Positions 54,930-64,000 are shown, counted from the stretch's first letter. The stretch: DNA of 64,000 bases from Pseudozobellia sp. WGM2 (GCF_017810075.1 NZ_JADNYK010000004.1:434001-498000), one strand, 5' to 3'. Translations and numbers: made by a program. Notes: generated from the letters alone by a model not told the origin.

Positions 54930-57900
54930 TTACTTCTTACGCAAATCTAATACATGCGGATATTCTGGGTTCACCGGAATCTCTTTATATACAAATGTAC
55001 TAGAAGCATTCTTTCGCTCGACAGTTCTGCTCGTATAATTTGTTATCTCACCCGTTTCAACTGGCACCACCTCATCTTGGGTATGCCCAAATTCCCAAAA
55101 ACGGTTGATTCTTCTCGACTCGGCTTCGTAACTATTTACGGGGTAGGTGTCATATGACCGACCACCAGGGTGCGCAACGAAATAAGTACAACCACCGATG
55201 GATTTTTTGTTCCACATATCGACCACATCAAAAACTAAAGGAACATCGACCCCAATTGTCGGGTGTAACGCCGACCAGGGCTCCCAAGCCTTATACCTCA
55301 CACCGGCAACATACTCGCCTTTTGTACCTGTGGGGCTCAAATCTATTTTCACCCCGTTGCAGGTAATATTATAACGTTCGGCCGTGAAATTTTTGACCTT
55401 GATCTGAACCCGTTCCAATGAAGAATCAACGTAACGGGCGGTGCCTCGACCTGACATTTCTTCCCCAAGAACATTCCACGGTTCAATGGCCATACGCAAC
55501 TCGATCTGCATTGAATTGATTTCGACCATACCATATAAAGGAAACCGGAATTCAAAAAATGGATCGAACCACTCTAGTTTAAACGGATAACCTGCATCAT
55601 TCAATTGCGATACAATATCGGCAATATCGTCTTTCACATAATGTTCGAGCAAAAACTTGTCATGTAGTTCAGTACCCCATCGTACCAAATCATGCTTATA
55701 AGGTTTTTTCCAAAACCAAGATACCAAGGTACGAACCAACAACATTTGCATTAAGCTCATTTGGGCATGCGGCGGCATATCAAAAGCCCGGAGCTCTAAA
55801 ATACCTAATCGCCCCGATGAAGAATCAGGAGAATACAGCTTATCTATACAGAATTCGGCACGGTGTGTATTACCCGTAATATCGGTCAACAAATGCCTGA
55901 ACAGGCGATCGGTAAGCCAAAACGGAACTTCTTCATCATCGGGAATCTGAGAGAAAGCGATTTCCAGTTCATACAAATTCTCTAATCTGGCCTCATCGAC
56001 ACGTGGCGCTTGACTAGTAGGGCCAATAAAAGCTCCGGAAAAGAGATATGATAAGCCCGGATGGTGCTGCCAGAATGTTAACAAACTACGCAAAAGTTGG
56101 GGATTTCTCAACAATGGACTATCGGCAGGAGTCACGCCGCCCAGCGTTACATGATTGCCCCCTCCCGTACCGGTATGTTTTCCATCGAGCATAAACTTCT
56201 CCGTTCCTAATCGGGCTTTCTTGGCCTCTTCATACAACTTGAGGGTGTTTTCGGTAAGCTCGTTCCAGTTCTTGGCCGGGTGTACGTTGACTTCGATTAC
56301 CCCAGGATCGGGCGTAATTTTCAATACTTCTAACCTATTATCTTTGGGCGGTTCGTAACCTTCTAGCAAAACGGGCACCTTCAATTCTTTGGCAGTAGCC
56401 TCTATACTTGCCACCAGGTCGAGAAATGACTCAGCACTGTTCAAAGGCGGCAAGTACAAGAAAAGTTTGTCTTCTCGAACTTCCGCACATATCGCGGTGC
56501 GCACATAGGGTTGTTTTTCTTTTTTTGTTATAGCTTTTCCATCTGCTCTTTCTTTCAAAAAAGCACCATATTCCGGAAGCTTTCCTTTGGGTTCAAAAAG
56601 TTCTGGTTCTGCCGTTGGTTCCGAAGGTACTTCGGGCTTTTTTGGTAACGACTCTAACGGAAGTCTCAACCCAATGGGTGAATTACCGGGCGACAAGATT
56701 AGATCGCCCCCTCTAAATTGCCACGGGTTGGTTATCCAATTTCCATTACTCTCTGCCAACGGATAAACATGCCCAACGGTTTCGCCGGTGCCCTGCTCAA
56801 GTACCTCGGCCAATTTTTTTCGTAGGGCAGAATCTTTCTCATCATATTCTTTGGCATCTACATCCATTGGCAACTTACGTTCCTCCCATAAGAAATAGAA
56901 TGCATCTTCAAAAGCGGGCATAATAGAATTCGACTCGCTATTTAGATTTTTCGCCAAGGTTTGCAAGAAGGTTTTGGTAATATTTTCCGGCAGTTCATAG
57001 GTTTCCGAAAAGGAAGCCAACCATTGGGAATCTTGCCAAATAACCCCTCCGTCTTTTCTCCAATGAACACCTATGAGCCATCGTGGCAAGGGCTCACCAG
57101 GATACCATTTTCCTTGTGCATGGTGAAGCACCCCTCCTTTTCCAAATACTTCCAATAATTTCGTAGACAGCTTACTGGCCAATTTTCTTTTGTGTTCGCC
57201 GTCGGCAGATGTATTCCATTCATCAGCTTCCATATCATCTATCGAAACAAAAGTGGGCTCACCGCCCATGGTAAGTCTTACATCATTCCGCTCAAGCTCT
57301 TCATCCACCTTAAAACCAAGTTCATAGATGGCGTTCCATTGATCTTCAGTATAGGGTTTGGTCACCCGCGGAGATTCAAAAATGCGGGTCACCTTGTTTT
57401 CAAATTCGAAAGTCGTTTCACAAGGATCCGTCAAGCCATATACAGGTGCTGCGCTTTCAAAAGAAGGCGTACAGGCCAAAGGTATATGCCCCTCGCCTGC
57501 CAACAGACCCGATGTGGCGTCTAGCCCGATCCATCCCGCACCGGGTAAATATACCTCTGCCCAAGCATGTAAATCAGTAAAATCTTCTTCTGGGCCAGAA
57601 GGGCCATCGAGTGATTTTTCATCAGCTTTAAGTTGAACGAGATAGCCCGAAACGAAACGCGCAGCCAAACCCAAATGTCGTAAAGTCTGCACCAAAAGCC
57701 ATGCAAAATCTCGGCATGAACCTAAACGTGCCTCTAAAGTCTGTTCACAGGTTTGCACGCCAACCTCCATTCTCACCGTATAATTAAGATAATCGTATAG
57801 CTTTTGATTAAGCCCGGTAAGAAAATCGATAGTTCGTTGCGGAGTAAGGTCTATTTGTTTTAACCAATTTGCGAGATGTGGGCCTTCTTCGGTAATTTCC

Positions 57901-58253
57901 AAATAGGGCAATAGTTCTTTTTTTAGTTCTTCGGAGTACTTAAAAGGAAAATTCTCAAACGCCTCCTCTACAAAGAAATCAAAAGGATTTATAGTTTTTA
58001 AGTCAGCTATAATCTCTACATCTATCGAGAGTTCATCGGTTTTCTCAGGAAATACCAAACGCGCCAAATAATTACCGAATGGATCCTGTTGCCAATTGAA
58101 AAAATGCTCTTCCGGTTTGATTTTTATCGAATACGCATCGATAGGCGTTCTGCTATGGGGTGCAGGACGCAATCTAAAGATATGTGGAGAAAGATTGACT
58201 TGACGGTCATATTTATATACCGTCTTATGTTTTATTGCAACTTTTAATGCCAT
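54930..58253 (-). CDS. Transglutaminase/DUF2126 fusion protein
   Basis: 1107 residues, cytoplasmic. The N-terminal third is a transglutaminase: beta domain (VAIKHKTVYKYDRQVNLSPH), Cys in LGSCRDFAWLL near residue 180, His in DLHAWAEVYLPG near 231 and Asp in IGLDATSG. From about residue 325 comes DUF2126 (LTMGGEPTFVSIDDMEADEW, GKWYPGEPLPRW, GKHTGTGGGNHVTLGGV, LSYLFSGAFIGPTSQAPR), which has been proposed to be a glutamine-synthetase-like carboxylate-amine ligase. First gene of the operon. Its partners are the ATP-grasp/alpha-E fusion (8 bases on) and the shorter transglutaminase. Confidence 0.93.
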   Translation of the reverse strand: MALKVAIKHKTVYKYDRQVNLSPHIFRLRPAPHSRTPIDAYSIKIKPEEHFFNWQQDPFGNYLARLVFPEKTDELSIDVEIIADLKTINPFDFFVEEAFENFPFKYSEELKKELLPYLEITEEGPHLANWLKQIDLTPQRTIDFLTGLNQKLYDYLNYTVRMEVGVQTCEQTLEARLGSCRDFAWLLVQTLRHLGLAARFVSGYLVQLKADEKSLDGPSGPEEDFTDLHAWAEVYLPGAGWIGLDATSGLLAGEGHIPLACTPSFESAAPVYGLTDPCETTFEFENKVTRIFESPRVTKPYTEDQWNAIYELGFKVDEELERNDVRLTMGGEPTFVSIDDMEADEWNTSADGEHKRKLASKLSTKLLEVFGKGGVLHHAQGKWYPGEPLPRWLIGVHWRKDGGVIWQDSQWLASFSETYELPENITKTFLQTLAKNLNSESNSIMPAFEDAFYFLWEERKLPMDVDAKEYDEKDSALRKKLAEVLEQGTGETVGHVYPLAESNGNWITNPWQFRGGDLILSPGNSPIGLRLPLESLPKKPEVPSEPTAEPELFEPKGKLPEYGAFLKERADGKAITKKEKQPYVRTAICAEVREDKLFLYLPPLNSAESFLDLVASIEATAKELKVPVLLEGYEPPKDNRLEVLKITPDPGVIEVNVHPAKNWNELTENTLKLYEEAKKARLGTEKFMLDGKHTGTGGGNHVTLGGVTPADSPLLRNPQLLRSLLTFWQHHPGLSYLFSGAFIGPTSQAPRVDEARLENLYELEIAFSQIPDDEEVPFWLTDRLFRHLLTDITGNTHRAEFCIDKLYSPDSSSGRLGILELRAFDMPPHAQMSLMQMLLVRTLVSWFWKKPYKHDLVRWGTELHDKFLLEHYVKDDIADIVSQLNDAGYPFKLEWFDPFFEFRFPLYGMVEINSMQIELRMAIEPWNVLGEEMSGRGTARYVDSSLERVQIKVKNFTAERYNITCNGVKIDLSPTGTKGEYVAGVRYKAWEPWSALHPTIGVDVPLVFDVVDMWNKKSIGGCTYFVAHPGGRSYDTYPVNSYEAESRRINRFWEFGHTQDEVVPVETGEITNYTSRTVERKNASSTFVYKEIPVNPEYPHVLDLRKK

Positions 58254-58843
58254 ACAAAGAACTAATTTTCTATGTATGTAAGATAAGCGATATTAAGACC
58301 AATGACTATCGGAATCAATAGTTAAATTAAAACATTAGAGTGTCGTGAATTTAAGTGGCCTATTTATTCGTAATCGATAATCAAAAATGCTTTTTATTAA
58401 AGATGCTGAAATTTAATAAAAACAAATAGTTAGGATTATTTCAATAAAGGCCAAATTGTTCTTTTACGAAGCCTTTGCTCTGTTAAAAAACCAATTTTAG
58501 AAAACTCCGAAATTTTAAGAACGATTCATTGACTGCGCTTCCTGCAAATTGAAGCTTTTTACTTAAGAATTGTGTTTCTGATTACCAATAGGTTTTTAAG
58601 AAGAAAATCTATAAAACAAAAAAAATTGACCATTTAAACGGTCATGATCAAGTGTATTTGACATCTATCAGAACACCTGAAAAAGCGCTTCTTCCGCGGC
58701 ATTATTTGAGCATAATTTCAGTGTCAAAATAGCAGTTGTTAATAACAATGTTGAAAAAGAGAATTGGGGTAATCGAAATCGTAGGCAATAAAATATGAAT
58801 TTTACATAACGATTTATTTAGATTCGTTCCAAACACTTTTCCT
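58254..58843. other. Divergent intergenic region, nothing firmly recognised
   Basis: 590 bases between the transglutaminase operon and nrdB. AT-rich. It contains TGACC/GGTCA (58627-58631 with 58640-58644), a short stem followed on the minus strand by a T-run, but with no gene for it to end. AAGCGCTT and CCGCGG are short palindromes at 58683-58699. No NrdR box (paired TATA-like 16-mers) was seen upstream of nrdB. Confidence 0.4.
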
Positions 58844-60118
58844 ATGCAAATCACCCACATTATTAAAAGGGACTATACTTCCCAACCTTTTGACATTCAT
58901 AAGATTACGAACGCCATCACCAAAGCTATGACCGCGGTAGACCAGGGCCAAATAAGTGATGCCCAACCTATGGCAGAAGAGGTTCATGATATATTATTGA
59001 AGCGTAAAAGTCTAGATAAAAACTACATTCCTACCATCGAAGAGGTTCAAGATGTTGTGGAGACCAAACTTATGGAAAGTGAGTTTCACGAAGTGGCGAA
59101 AGCTTACATCATCTACCGAAACAAAAGGGCTCAAATTCGCAAAACCAACGTATTTGAAAAGAGGGTGAACTTAAAGCCATACGAATATCCACAACTGTAT
59201 GAATATGTTGCTGCCATAAGACACTCGTACTGGATCCACACCGAATTTAATTTCACGAGCGATATTCAAGATTTTAAATCAGGTTTGAGCGAAGTAGAGC
59301 GAAGTGCTATCAAAAATACCCTTCTAGCCATTTCGCAAATCGAAGTTGCCGTAAAAACTTTTTGGGGCGATATATATCAACGTTTGCCCAAACCCGAAAT
59401 TGGTTCTGTAGGTGCCACATTTGCCGAAAGTGAGGTAAGACATCATGATGCCTATTCACATCTGTTGGAAATTTTAGGCCTAAACCGGGAGTTCGAAACC
59501 TTGAAAAAGAAACCCGTGATTATGAAACGGGTACATTATCTTGAAACGGCCCTAAAAAATGCAAAAAGTGAAAATGATAAAGAATATGCAGAGTCAATTC
59601 TTTTATTCTCACTCTTTATCGAACATGTTTCGTTGTTTTCACAGTTTTTGATCATTATGGCCTTTAACAAGCATAAAAATGTATTAAAAGGCATATCAAA
59701 TGTGGTGGAGGCCACTTCTAAAGAAGAGCAAATTCATGGCGATTTCGGTATAGACCTAATCAATATTATTAAAAACGAGAATCCAGACTGGTTCGACGAT
59801 GACTACTCTTTACTCATACAAGACATCTGTAAAGAAGCTTTTAACGCCGAGAGTAAAATTGTCAACTGGATTTTTGAAGAAGGCGAACTTGACTTTTTAC
59901 CTAAAGATGTTATCAACGAGTTCATAAAGAATCGTTTCAATAACTCGTTGGAAAGTATAGGAATATCGAAAATATTCGATATCGATCAATCATTGATCGA
60001 GCAGACCGAATGGTTCGATGATGAAATTATCGGAACAAAACATGGAGACTTTTTCGTAAAGCGATCCATCAACTACAGCAAGAGAACACAAAGTATAACC
60101 AGCGACGACCTTTTTTAA
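58844..60118 (+). CDS. nrdB: Class I ribonucleotide reductase small subunit with N-terminal ATP-cone
   Basis: 424 residues, about 90-100 more than a standard R2. The extra N-terminus (residues 1-100) is an ATP-cone with IIKRDYTSQPFDIHKITNAI and IPTIEEVQDVVE. The helical R2 follows: metal ligands Glu167, Glu197, His200, Glu260, Glu295 and His298 are all present, as is Tyr204 at the radical-tyrosine position (SEVRHHDAYSHLLE). Flavobacterial enzymes of this type use the ATP-cone on the small subunit for dATP inhibition and are reported to use a dimanganese cofactor without a stable tyrosyl radical. The partner NrdA lacks its own ATP-cone. Three bases separate the two genes. Confidence 0.95.
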   Translation: MQITHIIKRDYTSQPFDIHKITNAITKAMTAVDQGQISDAQPMAEEVHDILLKRKSLDKNYIPTIEEVQDVVETKLMESEFHEVAKAYIIYRNKRAQIRKTNVFEKRVNLKPYEYPQLYEYVAAIRHSYWIHTEFNFTSDIQDFKSGLSEVERSAIKNTLLAISQIEVAVKTFWGDIYQRLPKPEIGSVGATFAESEVRHHDAYSHLLEILGLNREFETLKKKPVIMKRVHYLETALKNAKSENDKEYAESILLFSLFIEHVSLFSQFLIIMAFNKHKNVLKGISNVVEATSKEEQIHGDFGIDLINIIKNENPDWFDDDYSLLIQDICKEAFNAESKIVNWIFEEGELDFLPKDVINEFIKNRFNNSLESIGISKIFDIDQSLIEQTEWFDDEIIGTKHGDFFVKRSINYSKRTQSITSDDLF

Positions 60119-60121
60119 ATT

Positions 60122-61912
60122 ATGGAGAATAAAACAGATCTACAACAGATTATTGACCAACGAGATGAAACCACCCACGATTTGGTCAATGCTCGAAAAA
60201 ATGCCTTGGCAGAACTAAATAAAAAATCTGAAAACGAAGGTTTCGAATGGTTAAATGAAAACAGTCGTAAATTTTTGTCGTCTGGTTACCTTACCGAAGG
60301 TGTAACCCCCGAAGGCCGTATTCGCGAGATTGGCGAAAGAGCCGAGCAAATTTTGAAAATACCTGGCTATGCCGATAAGTTCTATCACTATATGTCAGAA
60401 GGTTTTTTCTCTTTAGCTTCACCGGTCTGGTCCAATTTTGGTAAGAGAAGAGGGTTACCCATTAGTTGCTTTGGTTCTCACGTTGACGATGATATGGGCA
60501 ACATTCTATATACCCAATCAGAAATTGGAATGATGTCGAAACTCGGTGGTGGTACTTCTGGTTATTTTGGAAAAATCAGGCCCCGTGGGTCAGCCGTTAA
60601 AAATAATGGGCAAGCATCAGGTGCCGTTCATATAATGCAATTATTCGAATCAATGGTCGATGTCGTGAGCCAAGGCTCCGTAAGGCGCGGTCGCTTCTCC
60701 CCTTACCTGCCTATCGACCATAAAGATATTTTAGAATTCTTGGAGATAGGTACCGAAGGTAACCCTATACAGCAACTTACCCATGGGGTTACGGTTACTG
60801 ACCAATGGATGCAAGAAATGATTGATGGCGACACAGAGAAACGTACCGTATGGGCGAAAGTGTTGCAACGTAGAGGAGAAATGGGCTACCCCTATATTTT
60901 CTTTACGGATAATGCCAATAATGGCGCTTCGGAAGTTTATCAAGAAAAAGACCATCGTATTCATGCCAGTAACCTTTGTACGGAAATTATGTTACCCTCC
61001 AATGACAATTGGTCGTTTGTGTGCGTGCTTTCCAGCATTAACCTAATGCATTATGACAAATGGAAAGATACCGATGCTGTTGAAACTATGGTATATTTCT
61101 TAGATGCCATTATCACCGAATTTATTGAGAAGCTTGAAGCCTATCGAGATTCTGAAAATAGAGAAGATCGACAGACTTTCCTCTTTATGGAAAGAGCCTA
61201 TAATTTCGCAAAAGATAACAGAGCTTTAGGTTTAGGTGCCCTAGGTTGGCATTCTTTACTCCAATCAAAAAGATTGGCGTTCGATAGTCAAGAGGCATAC
61301 AATCTCAACAACGAAATATTTAAAGAAATAAAGCAACGCTCATACAAAGCTTCGGAAGAATTGGCCGAACGTTTTGGTGAACCCGAAGTTCTAAAAACCT
61401 ATGGTAGACGTAACGCGACGTTAAACGCAATAGCACCCACAACATCATCTGCGTTTATTTTAGGGCAGGTTTCTCAGGGCATCGAACCCATTTGGTCAAA
61501 CTGTTATGTGAAAGATATTGCCAAAATAAAAGTCACTATCAAGAATCCGTTTCTGATGGATCTTTTAGAAGAAAAAGATATGAACCTCCCAGAAGTTTGG
61601 AGAGACATTCGAGATCATGATGGTTCAGTTCAACACCTTGACTTTTTGACCGAAGAGGAAAAAGCCGTTTTCAAAACATACTCAGAGCTTGATCAGCTAG
61701 ATATCGTGTATCAAGCAGCTGCACGGCAACACCATATCGACCAAGGGCAATCGTTGAATATAATTGTTCACCCTGAAATGCCCGTGAAAGAAATCAATAA
61801 AATTCACGTGACCGCATGGAAACTCGGCCTGAAATCAATGTACTATCAACACAGTATGAATGCCGCTCAAAAATTCAGGCAAAAGAAAGAATGTACGAGC
61901 TGTGAAGCTTAA
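60122..61912 (+). CDS. nrdA: Class I ribonucleotide reductase large subunit (no ATP-cone)
   Basis: 596 residues, shorter than E. coli NrdA (761) because the N-terminal ATP-cone is missing and the catalytic barrel begins soon after the start. Active-site residues are present: Cys116 (PISCFG), the Asn284-Cys286-Glu288 set in NLCTEI, Cys301 (FVCVLSS), and the radical-transfer pair Tyr574-Tyr575 in MYYQHSM. The C-terminal CTSCEA supplies the swinging thiol pair Cys591-Cys594. It reduces ribonucleoside diphosphates to deoxy forms. The regulatory ATP-cone has moved to NrdB. Followed by a perfect 15-bp terminator at 61940. Confidence 0.96.
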   Translation: MENKTDLQQIIDQRDETTHDLVNARKNALAELNKKSENEGFEWLNENSRKFLSSGYLTEGVTPEGRIREIGERAEQILKIPGYADKFYHYMSEGFFSLASPVWSNFGKRRGLPISCFGSHVDDDMGNILYTQSEIGMMSKLGGGTSGYFGKIRPRGSAVKNNGQASGAVHIMQLFESMVDVVSQGSVRRGRFSPYLPIDHKDILEFLEIGTEGNPIQQLTHGVTVTDQWMQEMIDGDTEKRTVWAKVLQRRGEMGYPYIFFTDNANNGASEVYQEKDHRIHASNLCTEIMLPSNDNWSFVCVLSSINLMHYDKWKDTDAVETMVYFLDAIITEFIEKLEAYRDSENREDRQTFLFMERAYNFAKDNRALGLGALGWHSLLQSKRLAFDSQEAYNLNNEIFKEIKQRSYKASEELAERFGEPEVLKTYGRRNATLNAIAPTTSSAFILGQVSQGIEPIWSNCYVKDIAKIKVTIKNPFLMDLLEEKDMNLPEVWRDIRDHDGSVQHLDFLTEEEKAVFKTYSELDQLDIVYQAAARQHHIDQGQSLNIIVHPEMPVKEINKIHVTAWKLGLKSMYYQHSMNAAQKFRQKKECTSCEA

Positions 61913-61939
61913 ACACCCACTGTAATCCAGTGTAAAATG

Positions 61940-61978
61940 AAAAGGCTTTTGAACTTAAATTGTTCAAAAGCCTTTTTT
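61940..61978 (+). terminator. Intrinsic terminator of nrdB-nrdA
   Basis: AAAAGGCTTTTGAAC (61940-61954) pairs perfectly with GTTCAAAAGCCTTTT (61962-61976) around a 7-base loop, followed by further T's. Starts 28 bases after the nrdA stop. Confidence 0.92.
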
Positions 61979-62602
61979 GATTTTGGAGTTAAGACTATTT
62001 TCATTTTTTCAACGCAAATTGATTCAAAAAAAAGGGAAGAACTTTCATAACGAAGTATAGAACTGCCGAGCTACAACCCAAATTATAAAAATGAATCAGC
62101 AGAAATCAATTTAACGCAAGTTAGAACTTACACCTACTTATTTTTTAAAGTGTGCTACCAAACCTTTGTTATTGCCTCTGGCCACATATAAAGCAAAAGG
62201 TTCAATGCTCGAACAGTATCTTCTCAATCGGTATTATCAATCCATCTTATACTCCAAAATTGGTTTACATAATAGTATGGCCATAGAAATAACGAATGTA
62301 CTAGGCTCTATTCAATTTCAATGCAAATTAGATGCTTAAAGAAAACTTCGAGCATATCTAAATACGGCTAATTGCAACTACTGTTTAAAATAAAATTTTG
62401 TTAATAATCTTTTTCTAAAACGACATCCGAATTAGGCAAATATCCTGATATTTGGAAAATATCCAATAAAAGTAAATGTGTTTGTTTTTTAGATTGTGGT
62501 TCCGTTGCTTACATAGCTTATCTGCCTTAAGAAAATGTAAGCCGCTATGGTCGAATCATTTTCTGATTACCATTCATTAAAAGTTAGTTGACTGTAATTT
62601 AA
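61979..62602. other. Long intergenic region before umuDC
   Basis: About 620 bases without a recognised gene. It includes an imperfect inverted repeat TTAGA-TGCT / AGCA-TA-TCTAA (62328-62336 with 62351-62361) and the palindrome pair at 62437-62466. No protein remnant, tRNA or RNA motif was recognised; the rest is unassigned. Confidence 0.4.
62437..62466 (+). promoter_or_regulatory. Overlapping palindromes, candidate operator of umuDC
   Basis: CAAATATC-CT-GATATTTG (62437-62454) is a perfect 8-bp inverted repeat with a 2-base centre. It overlaps TTGGA-AAATA-TCCAA (62452-62466), a second inverted repeat. They lie about 140-165 bases before the umuD start. Damage-inducible genes are often under such operators, but this does not match the E. 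coli SOS box, and the regulator is unknown. Confidence 0.45.
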
Positions 62603-62986
62603 ATGATAAGTGCAATATACATGAGTGATTCAAAAGTTCATTTAATAAAAAAAACGGAAAATAACTACAGAGTTAAACGCCCTACTCAAACTGGTTTTTC
62701 TAGTCCTGCAACGCATTACAGCGAGCCAAGAATTGATCTGAACGAGGTTTTAGTGACTAATTCATCCGCAACTTTCTTCATAAAAGTTGCAGATGACGGG
62801 TTTAACGATTTTAATATTTTAAAAAATGATGTTCTTATAGTCGATAAGTCGTTATCCGCCAGAACAAATCAACTTGTCGTAGCCACTATCAATGACAATT
62901 TCAGTGTTATCAGAATTGGCAAAGAATATATATCTGAAATAAATATATGGGGAGTAATCACTTATATCATTAAATCTGTTTTATGA
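62603..62986 (+). CDS. umuD: UmuD-like protein lacking the catalytic Ser-Lys dyad
   Basis: 127 residues from ATG 62603; a second ATG at 62621 is also possible. It aligns without gaps to the UmuD fold: [44 protein letters not shown] and NFSVIRI. In E. coli UmuD the nucleophile lies in GDSM and the base in FTVKKL. Here these are DDGF (Gly66) and FSVIRI (Ile103), so both catalytic residues are gone, and the Cys-Gly cleavage bond is Thr30-Gly31. It cannot cleave itself in the usual way. It overlaps umuC by 4 bases (ATGA), so the two are translationally coupled. It may act as an uncleaved partner of the polymerase. Confidence 0.87.
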   Translation: MISAIYMSDSKVHLIKKTENNYRVKRPTQTGFSSPATHYSEPRIDLNEVLVTNSSATFFIKVADDGFNDFNILKNDVLIVDKSLSARTNQLVVATINDNFSVIRIGKEYISEINIWGVITYIIKSVL

Positions 62987-64000
62987 TTGCTTTAGTAGAT
63001 TGTAATAGCTTCTATGCCTCTTGCGAACAGGTTTTTAGACCTGACCTTAAGAAAATGCCAGTAGTTGTTTTAAGCAACAACGATGGGTGCATCATTGCTG
63101 CGAACAAAGAAGCAAAGGCTCTAACGGAAATTCCGATGTTTCAGCCGGTTTTTAAAATACAGAAATTGTTAGATAAAAGTAATGTCACGTATTTTTCTTC
63201 AAATTATACGCTGTATAATGATATGTCTCGAAGGGTTATGGACACCTTAAAAACCTTCTCGCCTCGTGTCGAAGAATACAGCATAGATGAAAGTTTTGTT
63301 GATTTGAGTATTCATCAAAATGAGTGCTATACCGATTTGGCCCATACCATTAAGAACACCATATATAAAAACACCGGAATACCAGTTGGAGTGGGTATTG
63401 CCAAAACAAAATCACTATCTAAATTAGCCAATAAGTATGCAAAAAAAATAGCTGAGAATGACAATGTGTATGTCGTGGATTCAGAAACAAAACGAAAACA
63501 ATTATTGCAAAATCTAAAGGTCAAAGATATTTGGGGCATTGGCAGAAAACATGCGCTCAGACTCGAGGATAAAAAAATAAGTACGGCCTTAGATTTTGCC
63601 AATATGCCAGTGGCTTGGGTTAGAAAAAAAATGACGGTAATAGGTGAACGGCTTTGGAGAGAACTGAACAATATACCTTGCTTAGAAATAGTAGAAAAGC
63701 CAAAAGCGAAAAAAGGCATTGGAACAGCAAAATCGTTCGGATTCAAATTGACATCGTATAGTCTTATTGAAGAAGCTTGTAGTTACTATGTAGCAGAAGT
63801 TGCAGACCTTTTAAGACAACAACGTAGTGCAGCATCTCAAATCGACATTTCTTTGCAGACCAATCAACATAGTCAAATCGATAAGCAGTATAGAAACAAT
63901 ATTACAATATCGTTAGACACACCTACAGACAGTACCATTAAATTGACAAAGGAAGCTCTAAGGGGATTAAAACAGATTTACAAGCCAGGCTATCGATATA
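62983..64000 (+). CDS. umuC: DNA polymerase V catalytic subunit UmuC (Y-family), 3' end outside window
   Basis: 339 codons are visible and the frame is open to the edge; family length is about 420 residues. [14 protein letters not shown] carries the first metal Asp6 and steric-gate Tyr11, and [10 protein letters not shown] carries Asp102-Glu103. [19 protein letters not shown] and [12 protein letters not shown] are the palm and helix-hairpin-helix parts. Y-family polymerases copy damaged templates with low fidelity in the SOS response. It starts inside the umuD stop codon. Whether the enzyme is held active or inactive by the non-cleavable UmuD partner is open. Confidence 0.95.
   Translation, partial: MIALVDCNSFYASCEQVFRPDLKKMPVVVLSNNDGCIIAANKEAKALTEIPMFQPVFKIQKLLDKSNVTYFSSNYTLYNDMSRRVMDTLKTFSPRVEEYSIDESFVDLSIHQNECYTDLAHTIKNTIYKNTGIPVGVGIAKTKSLSKLANKYAKKIAENDNVYVVDSETKRKQLLQNLKVKDIWGIGRKHALRLEDKKISTALDFANMPVAWVRKKMTVIGERLWRELNNIPCLEIVEKPKAKKGIGTAKSFGFKLTSYSLIEEACSYYVAEVADLLRQQRSAASQIDISLQTNQHSQIDKQYRNNITISLDTPTDSTIKLTKEALRGLKQIYKPGYRY

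Noticed and set aside
58627-58644. TGACC/GGTCA hairpin with minus-strand T-run as a terminator
   Set aside because: The stem is only 5 bp and no minus-strand gene ends upstream of it, so it has nothing to terminate.
1-64000. CRISPR arrays, tRNA/rRNA genes, insertion sequences or prophage
   Set aside because: No regularly spaced repeats, cloverleaf-like segments, transposase, integrase or phage structural genes were recognised on either strand.

Overview
The window reads as a chromosomal segment of a marine, polysaccharide-degrading member of the Bacteroidota, most likely Flavobacteriaceae (a Zobellia, Maribacter or Arenibacter type). The signs are low GC, two SusC/SusD pairs, a hybrid two-component sensor of the Bacteroidetes type, many lipoproteins, TAnnTTTG-like promoter boxes, and a class I ribonucleotide reductase whose small subunit carries the ATP-cone. 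No insertion sequence, phage, tRNA, rRNA or CRISPR array was seen.

Layout. 1-3080 (minus): the 5' part of a DUF255 thioredoxin-fold lipoprotein and a sialate O-acetylesterase-like enzyme. 3195-7003 (plus): a Tat-exported Gfo/Idh/MocA oxidoreductase, then the two-gene GDP-L-fucose pathway (gmd, fcl). 7062-13092 (minus): an operon of a sulfatase/GH78 rhamnosidase fusion, a GH105 unsaturated glucuronyl hydrolase and an exported Gfo/Idh/MocA protein, ending at a bidirectional terminator. It suits stepwise trimming of sulfated rhamnose/uronate oligosaccharides such as those from ulvan, although no lyase is present. 13329-18639: an unknown membrane protein, a LysR regulator divergent from an MdaB-like quinone reductase, a GT4 glycosyltransferase, a divergent flavoprotein-like gene and a small membrane protein.

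19092-34803 (minus): eleven tightly spaced genes that start with susC/susD and end at a strong hairpin terminator. They encode a lipoprotein sugar dehydrogenase with a C-terminal haem c domain, a VCBS-repeat protein, a DUF1080 lipoprotein, a DUF4432 epimerase-like protein, a cupin, two TIM-barrel isomerases/epimerases, an alpha/beta hydrolase and a Gfo/Idh/MocA dehydrogenase. The operon has a SusCD transporter but no classical glycoside hydrolase. I read it as an oxidative (3-keto-sugar) utilisation locus, and it is the best candidate here for an under-described system.

35462-51429: a second locus with susC/susD, an unrecognised 596-residue exported enzyme, GH92, GH28 and the hybrid two-component sensor that probably controls it. 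Each susC has a single-domain response regulator divergent from it (35462 and 50983).

51467-58253 (minus): a three-gene amidoligase/transglutaminase cluster (transglutaminase-DUF2126, circularly permuted ATP-grasp-alpha-E, transglutaminase), widespread but of unknown product. 58844-61912 (plus): nrdB (with ATP-cone) and nrdA, then a perfect terminator. 62603-64000 (plus): a UmuD-like protein that lacks both catalytic residues of its self-cleaving protease, overlapping a umuC that runs off the right edge.
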